From Candidatus Methanophagales archaeon (GTDB lineage Archaea; Halobacteriota; Syntropharchaeia; Alkanophagales; Methanospirareceae), in assembly GCA_024699715.1 (NCBI GenBank), contig JANPRD010000011.1, forward strand, positions 1 through 64,000: a stretch of DNA of 64,000 bases. The letters are read 5' to 3'. The notes under the pieces are model-generated. The model searched no databases, was not told the origin of the DNA, and saw nothing but the letters and a program-made list of their open reading frames with translations. The first letter of the stretch is position 1. Each line of letters begins with the position of its first letter. The position numbers were made by a program, and so were the translations under genes. Below are positions 26,942 through 36,223 of the stretch, one piece after another.

Positions 26942-29759
26942 CAATTTCAAAAGGCTTCACTTCTAACTCAATTTCATTCCCATTCACGCTCAAATTTCTT
27001 CTTTTCGCTGCTTCTTCGCACTTCTCCTCTTCCTCTTCAAGCAAATTCACCTCCTTCACCTCTCTCGGCGCCTTGAAAAGCGTGATTTTTGCTTTTGTTG
27101 CTTCTCCTTTTGCCTCGTAGAAGCGGAGAACGACCGCATCGCCGTCGTGGTCTTCCGCTCGCTTTAAAGCAGTAAGGATGACGCTCGCAGGCTCTATTTT
27201 CAAGAACGAGAATGCGTTTGGAAGCGAGGAAGCACTGCTCATTATTCCCTCGTCTTCTTCGTTATCTTGCATCTGCGAAGCGACAAGCTCGTAGTTGAAC
27301 TCGTATGCATGTCTGAATGACTCCGCTTCTCGCCAGTCCCCTCGGTGAGGGTAAAGAGCATACATAAATGTGTATTTACGCAACTCACGAGCCTCAGGCA
27401 CGGGAATCGCAGGTCCCGTCTTACCGTCTGAAGAGAGCATGAAAACGCTGCGTAGAAGCGTCAAGTATATGCAGCCGTCCCTGACTTCGTTCTCAGGAAT
27501 GCCCTTATTTATCACCGTCAGCCCCTTCTTGCCGTCAGAGTAGTCAATCCAGCGCAGCGAGGGGAAAATTCCTGTAGGTTCTTCCACCCACTCCTCCTCG
27601 CCTTCCTTCTCCTCCCCTGTTGCCCCTGCTGCCCCTGCTTCCGCTCCTTCTTGCGAACATGCAGCCTTCCGCCGCTTCGCTGCGTAGAACAAGTTTGTTT
27701 CTCTTGCGACCGCACCGAACTGACATTCGCAAGTGTATTCCCGCTCATTTATGCAAGTTGGAAAGCGCACCCTCAATCTCGCCCTCGGATGCCTGTCCTC
27801 AACAACCGTAACGAAGTCAATGCGTGGAATATCCTTGTAAATCACTATCTTTTTTATGCAAGTGAGGAAATTATGCCGCCAAAGCACAGGCTCAAACTTG
27901 TGCGTTAGCTTGTAAGGCCAGCGAAGCGAGTAGTAGCGGGATTCAAAATTGACGACACGCCTCAAAGGACTCTTCTGAATGCGGAAGTTTTCAACCCTGA
28001 ACGAGCCGAACTCAAGACCTTCTCCGCTCTCCGTCTTCAAAGGCGTGTCTGAACTCTGCCTGTGGTAGTATAGGTCGCCAGCCTCCTCCTCAAGCACCAA
28101 ATCATTCCCCCAGAGGCACACTATCTCCTCGTCAGGCATGAAAACATCTATTAAAGCACGCTCAGGGTCTATCCTCACCTTGAAAAATCTCGTTTCTATC
28201 GTGTTTCCGACAATTCTGATGAAATTTTCATCATTTTCCCGCCTTCCCTTCCTCTCTTTCGGCTCTCTCTCCATTATTTCGTAGATTTTATACCCCAAAG
28301 GAGGCACTGTCGCCACAAACCCTATCTTCGCATACCTTAAAGTGTCGTCTTCATACCGAGAAAATTTTATAACCTCAACTTCTATTTCCTCATCACCGCT
28401 CCTTAAACCTCCAATTCGTAAGATTTCTCCTCGCTTGAAGTTCAGCTCTACCTCCACCCAGTTCTTCACTTCCCACGAAAGCGGGTTGAAAACTATTATT
28501 CGGTTCCCCCGCTTCTTCCCTCCCTCCTCTCTCTCTTCTCTCCCCTCCCCCACGCTTTCCTGCCCTTCTCCCTCGCCACCGCCTGCTCAGCCTGCTCGCC
28601 CGCTGCCGTGTTGCTCTTGCAGTTCCCTGATGATTTCACGATGCATCGCCGCACCGATGTCAGCGAGTTTAGTTTCCAAGTAAGAGAATATCCTTCGCAC
28701 TTCCTTGTAGCCTTCGTCCATCCCAGTCCCAGGAACGACATCGTGGAACGCCGTGAACAAAATCTTTCGCCAGCAGTCGTTCAACTCGTCTGAAGGGTAG
28801 TAGCCGTTCAGCAGAAACAGGAGCGTCGCCCATCTCTCACAGCATAAAAGCATGCTCTCATACTTACGAAGACCCAACTTTAGCCACATTCGGCTCGAAG
28901 AGCAGCTCGGAAACACCATTGAATACTTTCCAGAATACATTTCCCCCTTTCTGACATCAAGTTTAATGCCATTTTCCTCAACATAACGCTCAACCGCTCT
29001 GAAAAATTCTGAAGGCGTCGCAATCTTCATCTCCGATGAATGCTTCTCATTCCAAGCATGCACAACTTCAACCGTTTCTGGCTGCGGAGGCATTCCACCG
29101 CTTCCTGAAGGCATTAAAATGTTCGGCGTCGCTGCGAGCTCTCTCAAAATTTCATAGCTCTCGTGCAATTTCGTGAGGTCAAGACCCGCTCGGTAGCCGA
29201 GAGGCATCCAATGGGCGAGAATGCGTGTGCCGTCAAGACCTTCCCAAAGGAACTCTGAAGGGCTTCGGCGAGGCGAGCCCCTCCTGAACGCCACATACTT
29301 ATACCCTGATTTTCTGTATATTTGAGGCAGTTGAGCATTCAGCCCGAAGGAATCCGCCTGCCACATCACATCCACATCAACGCCAAACTTCTCCTTCACA
29401 TACCTCTTCCCAAACAGAATCTCACGAACAAGCGTCTCTTCCTGCGGAAGCATCGTGTCAGGCATCAAATACTCGCCATCTGCAATCTCTATGCGACCTT
29501 CACGGATGAACTTCCTCAATTCCTCAAACAATTTCGGGTAGCGACGCTCTACTTCCTCAAGTAAAAACGCCTGCTCAAGCATAAACTTGTATTCTGGCGA
29601 CCTTTTTAGTATGTCTGCGACCTCACGCAGAATAATTACAATATTAATGTAGAAGTAGTCCTCCTTCGTAAGCACCCATATGGCATCATAATGCGTGTGC
29701 GGAACAAGGAAAATCGTTTCTTTCCCCTTCCACGCTCTCCTACCATCGCCGTCAGACAT
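26919..29759 (-). CDS. Glycoside hydrolase 38 alpha-mannosidase, split by an in-frame TGA
   Basis: Upstream part (29759 to 28587) is the catalytic domain: VPHTHYDAIW metal site, WQADSFGLNAQLPQI with the nucleophile Asp, and FTAFHDVVPGTG. Downstream part (28553 to 26919) is the beta-rich GH38 C-terminal domain from NRIIVFNPLSWEV. Both are in the same frame, separated only by TGA (28587-28589) inside a Gly/Glu/Arg-rich linker. Read through, the product is about 946 residues, normal for the family. A second low-complexity run (27595-27660) sits in the C-terminal domain. The neighbouring mpgP and mpgS suggest a role in mannosylglycerate or mannan turnover. Confidence 0.85.
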
Positions 29760-30612
29760 GTCTCTCGTTGAAATACTGCGTTAATATAAACTTTTTGACG
29801 ATTTCAATCCAGCCCTCAGCACCAAAGCCCGACGCCTTGTAGAAATTCATGCTGCGAACTGCTGCACCACCGCTACTACTGCGACTGCGGACGAGAGCAG
29901 GACAGTCAACAGAGCGAAGCATCGGTATGTCGTTCTCGCTGTCGCCTATGCCGAATGTCCTCACGACGCCGAACTCCCGCCTGAAAATGTTTGTGAGGAT
30001 GCGAACCGCCTTTCCCTTGTCCGCATTCTTTTCCTGAATGCTGTAAAATCTACCGCCGTGAGAAATGCGGAAGCCTCTCTTCTCCGCAGCAGCGAAAAAT
30101 CTCTCAATCTCCTCACTCAACTTACGCACCGCAGCAGCACCCCCCTCTGAAGCATGCTCAAAGAAGAATGTTTCGGTGTATTCCCTGCGTTTTGCGAGTT
30201 TTGCGAGTTCAACGGGCATCGCAGCAATTTCAGCCACCTGCTCCGCTGTCAAGTCCCCGAAGCCCTTCACACGCACACCCGCTTCTGCGGAAATCTCTGC
30301 GAGAGCTCTCACTGCGTCCTCATATTTCACACGCACACATTCTAAAACGCAGAAATTACCACGACGCTCACATCTCAGTTGCGTGAAATAACCCACAGGA
30401 ATGAATATTGCACTCCCATTTTCAACAATGAAAGGGTCATTTATGCGAAGTTCTCGCCTGTAATACTCGCATTCCGCCCTCGTTTTCGTCGTGCAGAACA
30501 CAATTGGAACTCCCTTACGCTTCAACTCCTCAACAACAGGCTTCACAAGCTCACAAGAATAATTCGCATCCAAAAGCGTCCCGTCAAGGTCTGTGAAGAG
30601 CACAAATTTCAT
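29752..30612 (-). CDS. mpgP: Mannosyl-3-phosphoglycerate phosphatase
   Basis: HAD-superfamily phosphatase that removes phosphate from mannosyl-3-phosphoglycerate to give the compatible solute mannosylglycerate. Motif I is FTDLDGTLLD, then FCTTKTRAECEYY, ENGSAIFIP and the motif IV region GIGDSENDIPML. The preferred ATG at 30612 gives the normal N-terminus; the frame is open to 30642. It overlaps the mannosidase start by 8 bases and follows mpgS in the same direction, forming an operon. Confidence 0.93.
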   Translation of the reverse strand: MKFVLFTDLDGTLLDANYSCELVKPVVEELKRKGVPIVFCTTKTRAECEYYRRELRINDPFIVENGSAIFIPVGYFTQLRCERRGNFCVLECVRVKYEDAVRALAEISAEAGVRVKGFGDLTAEQVAEIAAMPVELAKLAKRREYTETFFFEHASEGGAAAVRKLSEEIERFFAAAEKRGFRISHGGRFYSIQEKNADKGKAVRILTNIFRREFGVVRTFGIGDSENDIPMLRSVDCPALVRSRSSSGGAAVRSMNFYKASGFGAEGWIEIVKKFILTQYFNERHV

Positions 30613-30675
30613 CCGCTCACGCCCCTCAATTCTTACGCACAAATTCGCCGCAAAACCACGCTCACGCCCGACTGC

Positions 30676-31923
30676 TCACTTTTCCAAAGCGTCGTAGAAT
30701 CCATTTTCTTCTTCCTCCGCTGCTGTTGAAGCGGATGTTGCGTGCTCATGCGAGTGATAGCCGAAGCGTTCAAATGTCTCAGATGCACTCTCAAGCACCT
30801 TTAAGAAGCGTTCAGCGTCTATTCCTTGAATGGGGGGCATCTTCAAGTTTTCAGGCGGTTCTCCCCGCTTCCCCGTCATTTCCTCAATCTCACGACGAAG
30901 CACATCTCTCACGAAATCAGTGCATAGTTTGCTGTGGTAAATTGTTGAGAGGGATGCGATAAGCATCGCATTGATGTGTTCTTCGCCTTTCTCTTCGTGA
31001 ATATGCGGGTTCAATGTCTCTATTTGGAATATTTCAATGCCTTCACGAGCCGCATCTGTGAATGGAGTTTCTGCTGCACACGCTCCAAATTCCTCCATCA
31101 GATATACAAAATGGTAAGGCTCTATTGAATAACCCGTTGAAAACTCCAAAATCTCCGCAAGTTTCATCGTCATCGCATGCTCTCCCGCATTTCCCGTTTT
31201 TATGACACCCGTTTCAAAGTTTGTGCATGCAGAAAGGAGCATGTTCAAGTATTTGTTTGTGCTTTCGCTCACTCTACCCCACTTTCTGAAGTATAAACGC
31301 TCTTCCATCACCTTCGGTTTGTATCTCCAAGCGAGACGAACCATGCAGTAAGGACTCTCTGAGAGGCAGAAACCCGCAGCATAGTCCATGACATACTCAT
31401 TTACCGAGCCTGGTATGTAATTATCAGCATCAACAAAGCCAACAAACTCCTTTCCCATGCTCTTCGCAAGCAGTATGCCGATGAGCATTCCCTCTGCTTT
31501 CCCATCCCTGACGGAATCGCCTTGAAGTATATGCTCGTAGCGCACATCGTTGAAAGCGACTGCGAGACCCGCATCCTTCTGATGAATCATCATTATCGGC
31601 TGACCCGTGAGATTTGCGATATGTTCAACCGCCTCTCTCTCCATTTTATACCTGTCCTGAGGCTCTCTCGCACTGTTTGAAACGACTATTACTGATGTAT
31701 CATGCGGAATCGCCCTCAAAACACCGTCCAATAAATGAATTTTCTCATTTTTTATGGGTATAATCATTGCAGAACGCTTCAAAACATCCCTTATTGCCTC
31801 TCTTGGAATGCTGTTCGCAAGCGGACTCTCAAAATCGCCAGAGTCCAACTTTATGACTCGCTGCAATTCATGGATTTTCAGCGAGCCGAATATCTCCGTG
31901 TGTCTCGGTATCTCAAGCAACAT
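30676..31923 (-). CDS. mpgS: Mannosyl-3-phosphoglycerate synthase
   Basis: GT55 glycosyltransferase that transfers mannose from GDP-mannose to 3-phosphoglycerate. LLEIPRHTEIFGSLKIHELQ is the family start; GFVDADNYIPGSVNEY carries the metal-binding DxD, and RLAWRYKPK and NAGEHAMTMKLAEIL are conserved. The ATG at 31923 is preferred to a GTG seven codons upstream; an AT-rich TATA stretch (31945-31962) puts the transcript start close to it. The last 25 residues are a Ser/Ala/Glu-rich tail. With mpgP this is the complete two-step route. Confidence 0.95.
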   Translation of the reverse strand: MLLEIPRHTEIFGSLKIHELQRVIKLDSGDFESPLANSIPREAIRDVLKRSAMIIPIKNEKIHLLDGVLRAIPHDTSVIVVSNSAREPQDRYKMEREAVEHIANLTGQPIMMIHQKDAGLAVAFNDVRYEHILQGDSVRDGKAEGMLIGILLAKSMGKEFVGFVDADNYIPGSVNEYVMDYAAGFCLSESPYCMVRLAWRYKPKVMEERLYFRKWGRVSESTNKYLNMLLSACTNFETGVIKTGNAGEHAMTMKLAEILEFSTGYSIEPYHFVYLMEEFGACAAETPFTDAAREGIEIFQIETLNPHIHEEKGEEHINAMLIASLSTIYHSKLCTDFVRDVLRREIEEMTGKRGEPPENLKMPPIQGIDAERFLKVLESASETFERFGYHSHEHATSASTAAEEEENGFYDALEK

Positions 31924-31990
31924 CGGTGGAATATTGACAAACACTTTAAATAAATTATAATATAAGCATTGGCGTCTGGGGTTTCAAACT

Positions 31991-33106
31991 TCAGACTTCA
32001 GCAACGACATCCTGCATCGCAGCGAGGAGCTTTTCGTTCTGCTCCCTCTTTCCGACGGTTATGCGGATGAAGGAATCGCCTGCGCCCCTGAAAGAGGAGC
32101 AGTCCCTCACGAGAACGCCCTTCGCTGCGAGAGCATCGCACACCGCCTTCGCTTTCAGCGGAGAAACATCAACGAGCAGGAAATTTGCCTCCGAAGGGAA
32201 GACCTTGAATGTTTTTGAGAGGTGCTTTCGCAGGAATTCCCGCTCTTTCCTCACGAGTTCAACAGTTCTTCGGAGATGCTCTTCGTCTTGCAGTGCGAGA
32301 ATTGCCGCCTCTAATGCGACGCTGTTCACGCTGAAAGGCAGGGAAGCCTTTCTGAATGCGGTAACGAGCCAATCGGGGAGGATTGCGTAGCCGATGCGCA
32401 AGCCAGCGAGTCCGAAAGCCTTTGAGAATGTCCGTGTGACGACGACATTCTCTCTGTTCAGCGCTTCTTCCAAGAATGAGTGAGAGGCGAATTCTGCGTA
32501 TGCCTCGTCAACGACGACAACTGCATCGCAAGCATCTGCAATGCAGCGCATTTCCTCCTTTGTCACGGCATTTCCAGTGGGATTGTTCGGCGAGCATAGG
32601 AAGAGCATTTTAGTCTTGTTGCATTCAAGCAATTCAAGCAAAATGTCAGAGGGAACGCTGAAATCTGCGCTGCGATGCACAAATCTCGGAACGCCACCTG
32701 CAAGCAGGACAAGCGTCTCGTAGAGCGAGAATGTCGGTATTGGAATGAGTGCCTCGCAGTTCCGCTCCAAAAGCATCCTTGTGAGCGTGTCCAGAATGCC
32801 GTCGGAGCCAGCTCCCAAGACGATATTTTCCGTCGGGACTGAAACGCCGTGAAAGCGGTGCAAGAACGCTGAAATCTCCTCACGCAGCGCCTCCTCACGC
32901 TCAGCCCACGGATATTTGCTTATGTCTAAATCTCCGCTTTTCAGCATGCTCGCAATTTGCTCCACCACTTTCGGACTCGCACCCAGCGGGTTCTCGTTTG
33001 AACTCAACTTCACCGCTCCTCTCACAGTCTTACCAGGCACATACTCTCGCAACTCGCTCAAACACGCCCTCAACCGCATTCCCTCATTTCTTGCTTCTCC
33101 TTTCAT
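31991..33106 (-). CDS. hisC: Histidinol-phosphate aminotransferase
   Basis: PLP enzyme of histidine biosynthesis, 371 residues. KLSSNENPLGASPKVVE, LCSPNNPTGN, VVDEAYAEFA and the lysine block RTFSKAFGLAGLRIGYA are typical HisC motifs. It is not clustered with other his genes here; hisF is about 28 kb away. The preceding spacer (33107-33188) is C/T-rich simple sequence on the + strand. Confidence 0.92.
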   Translation of the reverse strand: MKGEARNEGMRLRACLSELREYVPGKTVRGAVKLSSNENPLGASPKVVEQIASMLKSGDLDISKYPWAEREEALREEISAFLHRFHGVSVPTENIVLGAGSDGILDTLTRMLLERNCEALIPIPTFSLYETLVLLAGGVPRFVHRSADFSVPSDILLELLECNKTKMLFLCSPNNPTGNAVTKEEMRCIADACDAVVVVDEAYAEFASHSFLEEALNRENVVVTRTFSKAFGLAGLRIGYAILPDWLVTAFRKASLPFSVNSVALEAAILALQDEEHLRRTVELVRKEREFLRKHLSKTFKVFPSEANFLLVDVSPLKAKAVCDALAAKGVLVRDCSSFRGAGDSFIRITVGKREQNEKLLAAMQDVVAEV

Positions 33107-33188
33107 TCTTCCACGCCTCCTCGCCCTCCTCGCCCCTTGCCCCTCGCTCTTGTTCTCTCATTCTCCCGTTCTTCCCGTTCTCTCGTCC

Positions 33189-33917
33189 TTAACGCTCACG
33201 CCCCACGCTGCGTCTGCGGACGGTTGAGCGAGAAGCCGCCGAGTAAGTCTCTTTCATTTCCTCTTCAGAGGTGATGCCAACGCTCACCGCATCCGCATAC
33301 ATGAATATGAAATCAAAGACTTCCTTCTTTGGCGTCAATTTACCCGCTGCGAGCGGCTTTATCGCTATTATTCCCTTCTCCGTGTTTTCCAACGCTCTCA
33401 GCGTGCTCTCAAAATCAGGAAGCATCGCATATCCCACAGGATTCAGCGGCGCTAAATAGAAATCAAAATCATAGCCAATATCGTCAATCTCCGGTATAGT
33501 TTCACCTGGTATGTGCGTTGCAGCTGCTGGCGACGCTCCCATTTCCCTTATTTTTCTCGCCCAACGCCCTATTCTCTCGTCAAGAGCATCGCAGAACATC
33601 GCATGAATCGCAATTATTTCGGGTTGAATGCCCTCTAACATACTCAAGCACCGCTCAAATTTCACGGGTATTGTTGCAGCGATGAAAAAATCCTCACCTG
33701 TCTCCTCTTCCGCCTTCTTCAAAGCACGCACAAGTGGCTCGTATGCAATAAGTTGAACAGCTTTAACCCCTAATTCTGCGGATTTTATGAACAATTCCTT
33801 CATGTTCTCCTCGTTGTAAAAGAATTTCATGCGGTATTCATGTGATTTTCTGCCGAATTGTGCCGCTCCTATGAAAGGAGAAGTGCCGAGCATCAGCCTT
33901 GGTATCCTACGACGCAT
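33189..33917 (-). CDS. Uncharacterised TIM-barrel-like protein
   Basis: 242 residues. Alternating strands and helices, with LGTSPFIGAAQFG at the start, KAVQLIAYEPLVRALK, IIAIHAMFCDALDE and a phosphate-loop-like DAVSVGITSEEEM near the end. It resembles uncharacterised barrel proteins of methanogens and, loosely, aldo-keto reductases, but I cannot assign a reaction. The last residues are Arg/Ser-rich. Confidence 0.7.
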   Translation of the reverse strand: MRRRIPRLMLGTSPFIGAAQFGRKSHEYRMKFFYNEENMKELFIKSAELGVKAVQLIAYEPLVRALKKAEEETGEDFFIAATIPVKFERCLSMLEGIQPEIIAIHAMFCDALDERIGRWARKIREMGASPAAATHIPGETIPEIDDIGYDFDFYLAPLNPVGYAMLPDFESTLRALENTEKGIIAIKPLAAGKLTPKKEVFDFIFMYADAVSVGITSEEEMKETYSAASRSTVRRRSVGRER

Positions 33918-34007
33918 CTTAACTTTTTGGCAACTCTATTTATCATCATTTCGCTTCTAACGAGTCAGCATCAGCAAGTGCGAACAAAAGAGTGGAGGCA
34001 TGAAGAG

Positions 34008-34514
34008 TTAGAAATAAATTCCCATCTCACGCTTCATTTGCTCCCATCTCTCTTCTGATATTTTGAAGAACGCCTTGCGTTCTGCGTTCTCATCGAGGGC
34101 TTCGCCGATTTTCAAAGCGAAAGCGGTTGCGGAGAAGAATATGAGGAGGAAAGCCTCTGGCGTGAGCAATTGATAGCCATTAATGATAAAAAATGCGTTG
34201 TTCAGCGCAGCTGCAGAGCCGCCGAATATGAAAACGATGAAAAATAGAGCGGAAGTCCAGCGCATTTCACGACATAGGGCGAGAGGAAAAAATAAAAGAA
34301 GCGCTGCAGTCGCCACCTTGAATGTCAGGAAGCACTCGCAACCTCCAAGCATGAAAATCTCACGAAGAAACGGGTTGAACTCCGCAGAAGCGCCGAATTT
34401 CTCCATCATCAGCATCGCTGTGAAGCCGTCTGCAAAGCCAAACGCCGAAACACTCGCAAAATACAACGCAAAATGTGATAAAATGCCCGAATTCTCGTCG
34501 CTTCTTCTCTTCAT
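34008..34514 (-). CDS. Small multi-pass membrane protein (DUF5658-like)
   Basis: 168 residues with about four hydrophobic helices: FALYFASVSAFGFADGFTA, ATAALLLFFPLAL, ALFFIVFIFGGSAAAL and AFLLIFFSATAFAL. The spacing and the GAxxEFNPF-like motif (FGASAEFNPFLREIF) recall the DUF5658 group. C-terminal 35 residues are charged and cytosolic. Function unknown. Confidence 0.6.
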   Translation of the reverse strand: MKRRSDENSGILSHFALYFASVSAFGFADGFTAMLMMEKFGASAEFNPFLREIFMLGGCECFLTFKVATAALLLFFPLALCREMRWTSALFFIVFIFGGSAAALNNAFFIINGYQLLTPEAFLLIFFSATAFALKIGEALDENAERKAFFKISEERWEQMKREMGIYF

Positions 34515-34639
34515 CTCCCTTAATAATCTCTAATACAGATTTAAAGACATTCTATATTTCAGAAAAATTTGCAGAACATCTCCAAAAATATTTTCGTTAT
34601 TTGCAATTTAGCATCAATTTCTTGAAAGTTGAGCAATAT

Positions 34640-34906
34640 GCTAAAGGTTTCTGAGCCGAGAATGCGGAAGCCTGTCGGTCAGGCAGAGAGACGGCTACGA
34701 GCAGCTACAACAACACACAATGTCACTTAAGCCGCTAAGCTCGGAGAAAATGGGGGATGCATCACTGAAAGAAATGAGGCTGCGGCTATAAGCTGTCAGG
34801 AGCCGAGCTGTGGTGAGCCCTTGTAGGGGTGAGGGGTGTTGCCCTGAACTTGAGCGGAGAGTTGAGCGGGGTGAATTGGAATTGTGGAATAGCTCACACT
34901 TCCACA
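34640..34906 (+). other. Structured GC-rich intergenic element of unknown identity
   Basis: Within the 392-base gap 34515-34906. Visible pairings: GCCGAG (34655-34660) with the GCTCGG region (34739-34744) and GCGG (34664-34667) with CCGC (34732-34735), enclosing hairpin GCCTG/CAGGC (34670-34684). TGTGGAA (34883-34889) pairs with TTCCACA (34900-34906) next to the following gene. TTGAGCGG occurs twice near 34850-34870. Frames are broken by stops. It could be a non-coding RNA or a relic of an IS605-type element with its guide RNA; neither is proven. 34515-34639 is AT-rich with no gene. Confidence 0.35.
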
Positions 34907-35239
34907 TTACAGGATTTCACTGAGAACGAAGAGGTCAATCTCTTCTGCAAGCTCTTTGAAGCGCTCCTTGAACTCTTCCAACTTCTCCACCTTCTCCTTC
35001 TCAACACCTATTCGCTCTATTTTGTCTGAAACCTCCTCAGGTTTGTGGAAAATGTCGTAAATCAGGTTGAAAATGCTCGGTCTCTCTTCCCTGAACTTAC
35101 GCAGTTCCTCTTGAATGCTCTTACCCTCGTTGAAATGCTCAAGCACGATGTCAAAGTAAGCGAAAATTTCAACCGCATCCTTGAAGAACTCGTCTACCGC
35201 CGTCTTGAATGCTTTAGGCTCCACTTCCTCCCATGTCAT
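34907..35239 (-). CDS. Small acidic helical protein of unknown function
   Basis: 110 residues from ATG at 35239 (MTWEEVEPKAFKTAVDEFF). Almost all helical and Glu/Lys-rich, with a probable coiled coil (VEKEKVEKLEEFKERFKEL). An ATG at 35278 is in frame but would lie upstream of the shared TTTAAA promoter. I recognise no family. Divergent from the DUF1638 gene, with which it shares a promoter. Confidence 0.6.
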   Translation of the reverse strand: MTWEEVEPKAFKTAVDEFFKDAVEIFAYFDIVLEHFNEGKSIQEELRKFREERPSIFNLIYDIFHKPEEVSDKIERIGVEKEKVEKLEEFKERFKELAEEIDLFVLSEIL

Positions 35240-35261
35240 GTTTTCGCCTTGAAACGCCTTT

Positions 35262-35267
35262 TTTAAA
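35262..35267. promoter_or_regulatory. Shared palindromic TATA box for divergent leaderless genes
   Basis: TTTAAA is self-complementary and lies 22 bases from each ATG (35239 on minus, 35289 on plus). That spacing puts both transcription starts at or next to the start codons, as in leaderless archaeal mRNAs. Confidence 0.5.
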
Positions 35268-35288
35268 TCATTTCCCATTTTTTTCAAG

Positions 35289-36176
35289 ATGCGTGTCGGC
35301 GTCCTCGCTTGCGAGATGCTTTGCAGGGAACTGCGTGAAACGCTTAAATCAGCAGGCATTCGCAGGATATTCATAATAAGCGGCGAAGAATCCACCGAAA
35401 GAAGGAGCGTGGGGAATTTTGAAGAATTGAAGAAGCGGTTTTTGTGCATTCGTTTCAGAAATCTCTTAAATAACTCTTTCGCAGTGGAAATTGTGAAATC
35501 TTCTGAATTAAAGAAAGTGCAAGCATCGGATGAAAATGTTGCTGTAATTCGCATTACGGAGTTGAAAATGCATGACAATCCCCATTTATTGATTGAAGAG
35601 ATTGAGAAAGGGATATTAGAAATCAAGGATTTTGTTGATTTTATTCTTCTCGGTTACGGGTTGTGCGGTTGCAGTGCGAAGGAAGTGAGGGATGTGATTC
35701 GCAGAGCGGAAGAGTGTTATGGAATTCCTGTTGAGATGCCTTCGGATGAAGAGGGTTTTTTTAACAATTGCATAGAGATTGCTCTCGGAAGGGATAAAGT
35801 GCGTTCCATTTTGGCTGAAGAGAAAGGAACTTTCTTCATGACGCCCGCAGGAGCATATATTGCTGGCGAACCTCATGTTGTAATATCTGAAGATAGCATT
35901 CTAACCACAGAAGACACCGCAAACATCATTAAAATATTGCAAAAGCACTACAAACAGGTTGTAAAAATATTTTATTCTGAGGAAGACCTCGCAGACAAGC
36001 GGTATTCGGCGATTGTTGAGCGTTTCGCAAGGCGTTTCCGCCTCCGTGTGCGTTCAGAGCGAGGCTCTGCAGATGCACTTAAGGATGCGTTTGAGCGTGC
36101 TTTGAGGCGTTGGCAGCAGAAAGCGGAAGCAGGGAGAGGCGAGCGAAGGCAGCAAGGCGAGTGCGAGGGTAAGTGA
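35289..36176 (+). CDS. DUF1638-domain protein
   Basis: 295 residues. Family hallmarks are RVGVLACEMLCRELRETL at the N-terminus and ILLGYGLCGCSAKEV in the middle, then GTFFMTPAGA. DUF1638 proteins are frequent in methanogens and often occur near corrinoid methyltransferases; their activity is unknown. Here no methyltransferase is adjacent. The last 30 residues are an Arg/Gln/Gly-rich low-complexity tail. Confidence 0.8.
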   Translation: MRVGVLACEMLCRELRETLKSAGIRRIFIISGEESTERRSVGNFEELKKRFLCIRFRNLLNNSFAVEIVKSSELKKVQASDENVAVIRITELKMHDNPHLLIEEIEKGILEIKDFVDFILLGYGLCGCSAKEVRDVIRRAEECYGIPVEMPSDEEGFFNNCIEIALGRDKVRSILAEEKGTFFMTPAGAYIAGEPHVVISEDSILTTEDTANIIKILQKHYKQVVKIFYSEEDLADKRYSAIVERFARRFRLRVRSERGSADALKDAFERALRRWQQKAEAGRGERRQQGECEGK

Positions 36177-36223
36177 GGCAAGGTGGCGTCAGGCATTTTT
36201 CCTCTCACACCATAAATAAGCGA

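Noticed and set aside
34670-34710. SRP S-domain hairpin (GGTCAGG followed by GAGCAGC)
   Set aside because: The GGAA-type tetraloop and correct spacing are absent, and flanking arms do not form the long archaeal SRP helix 5.
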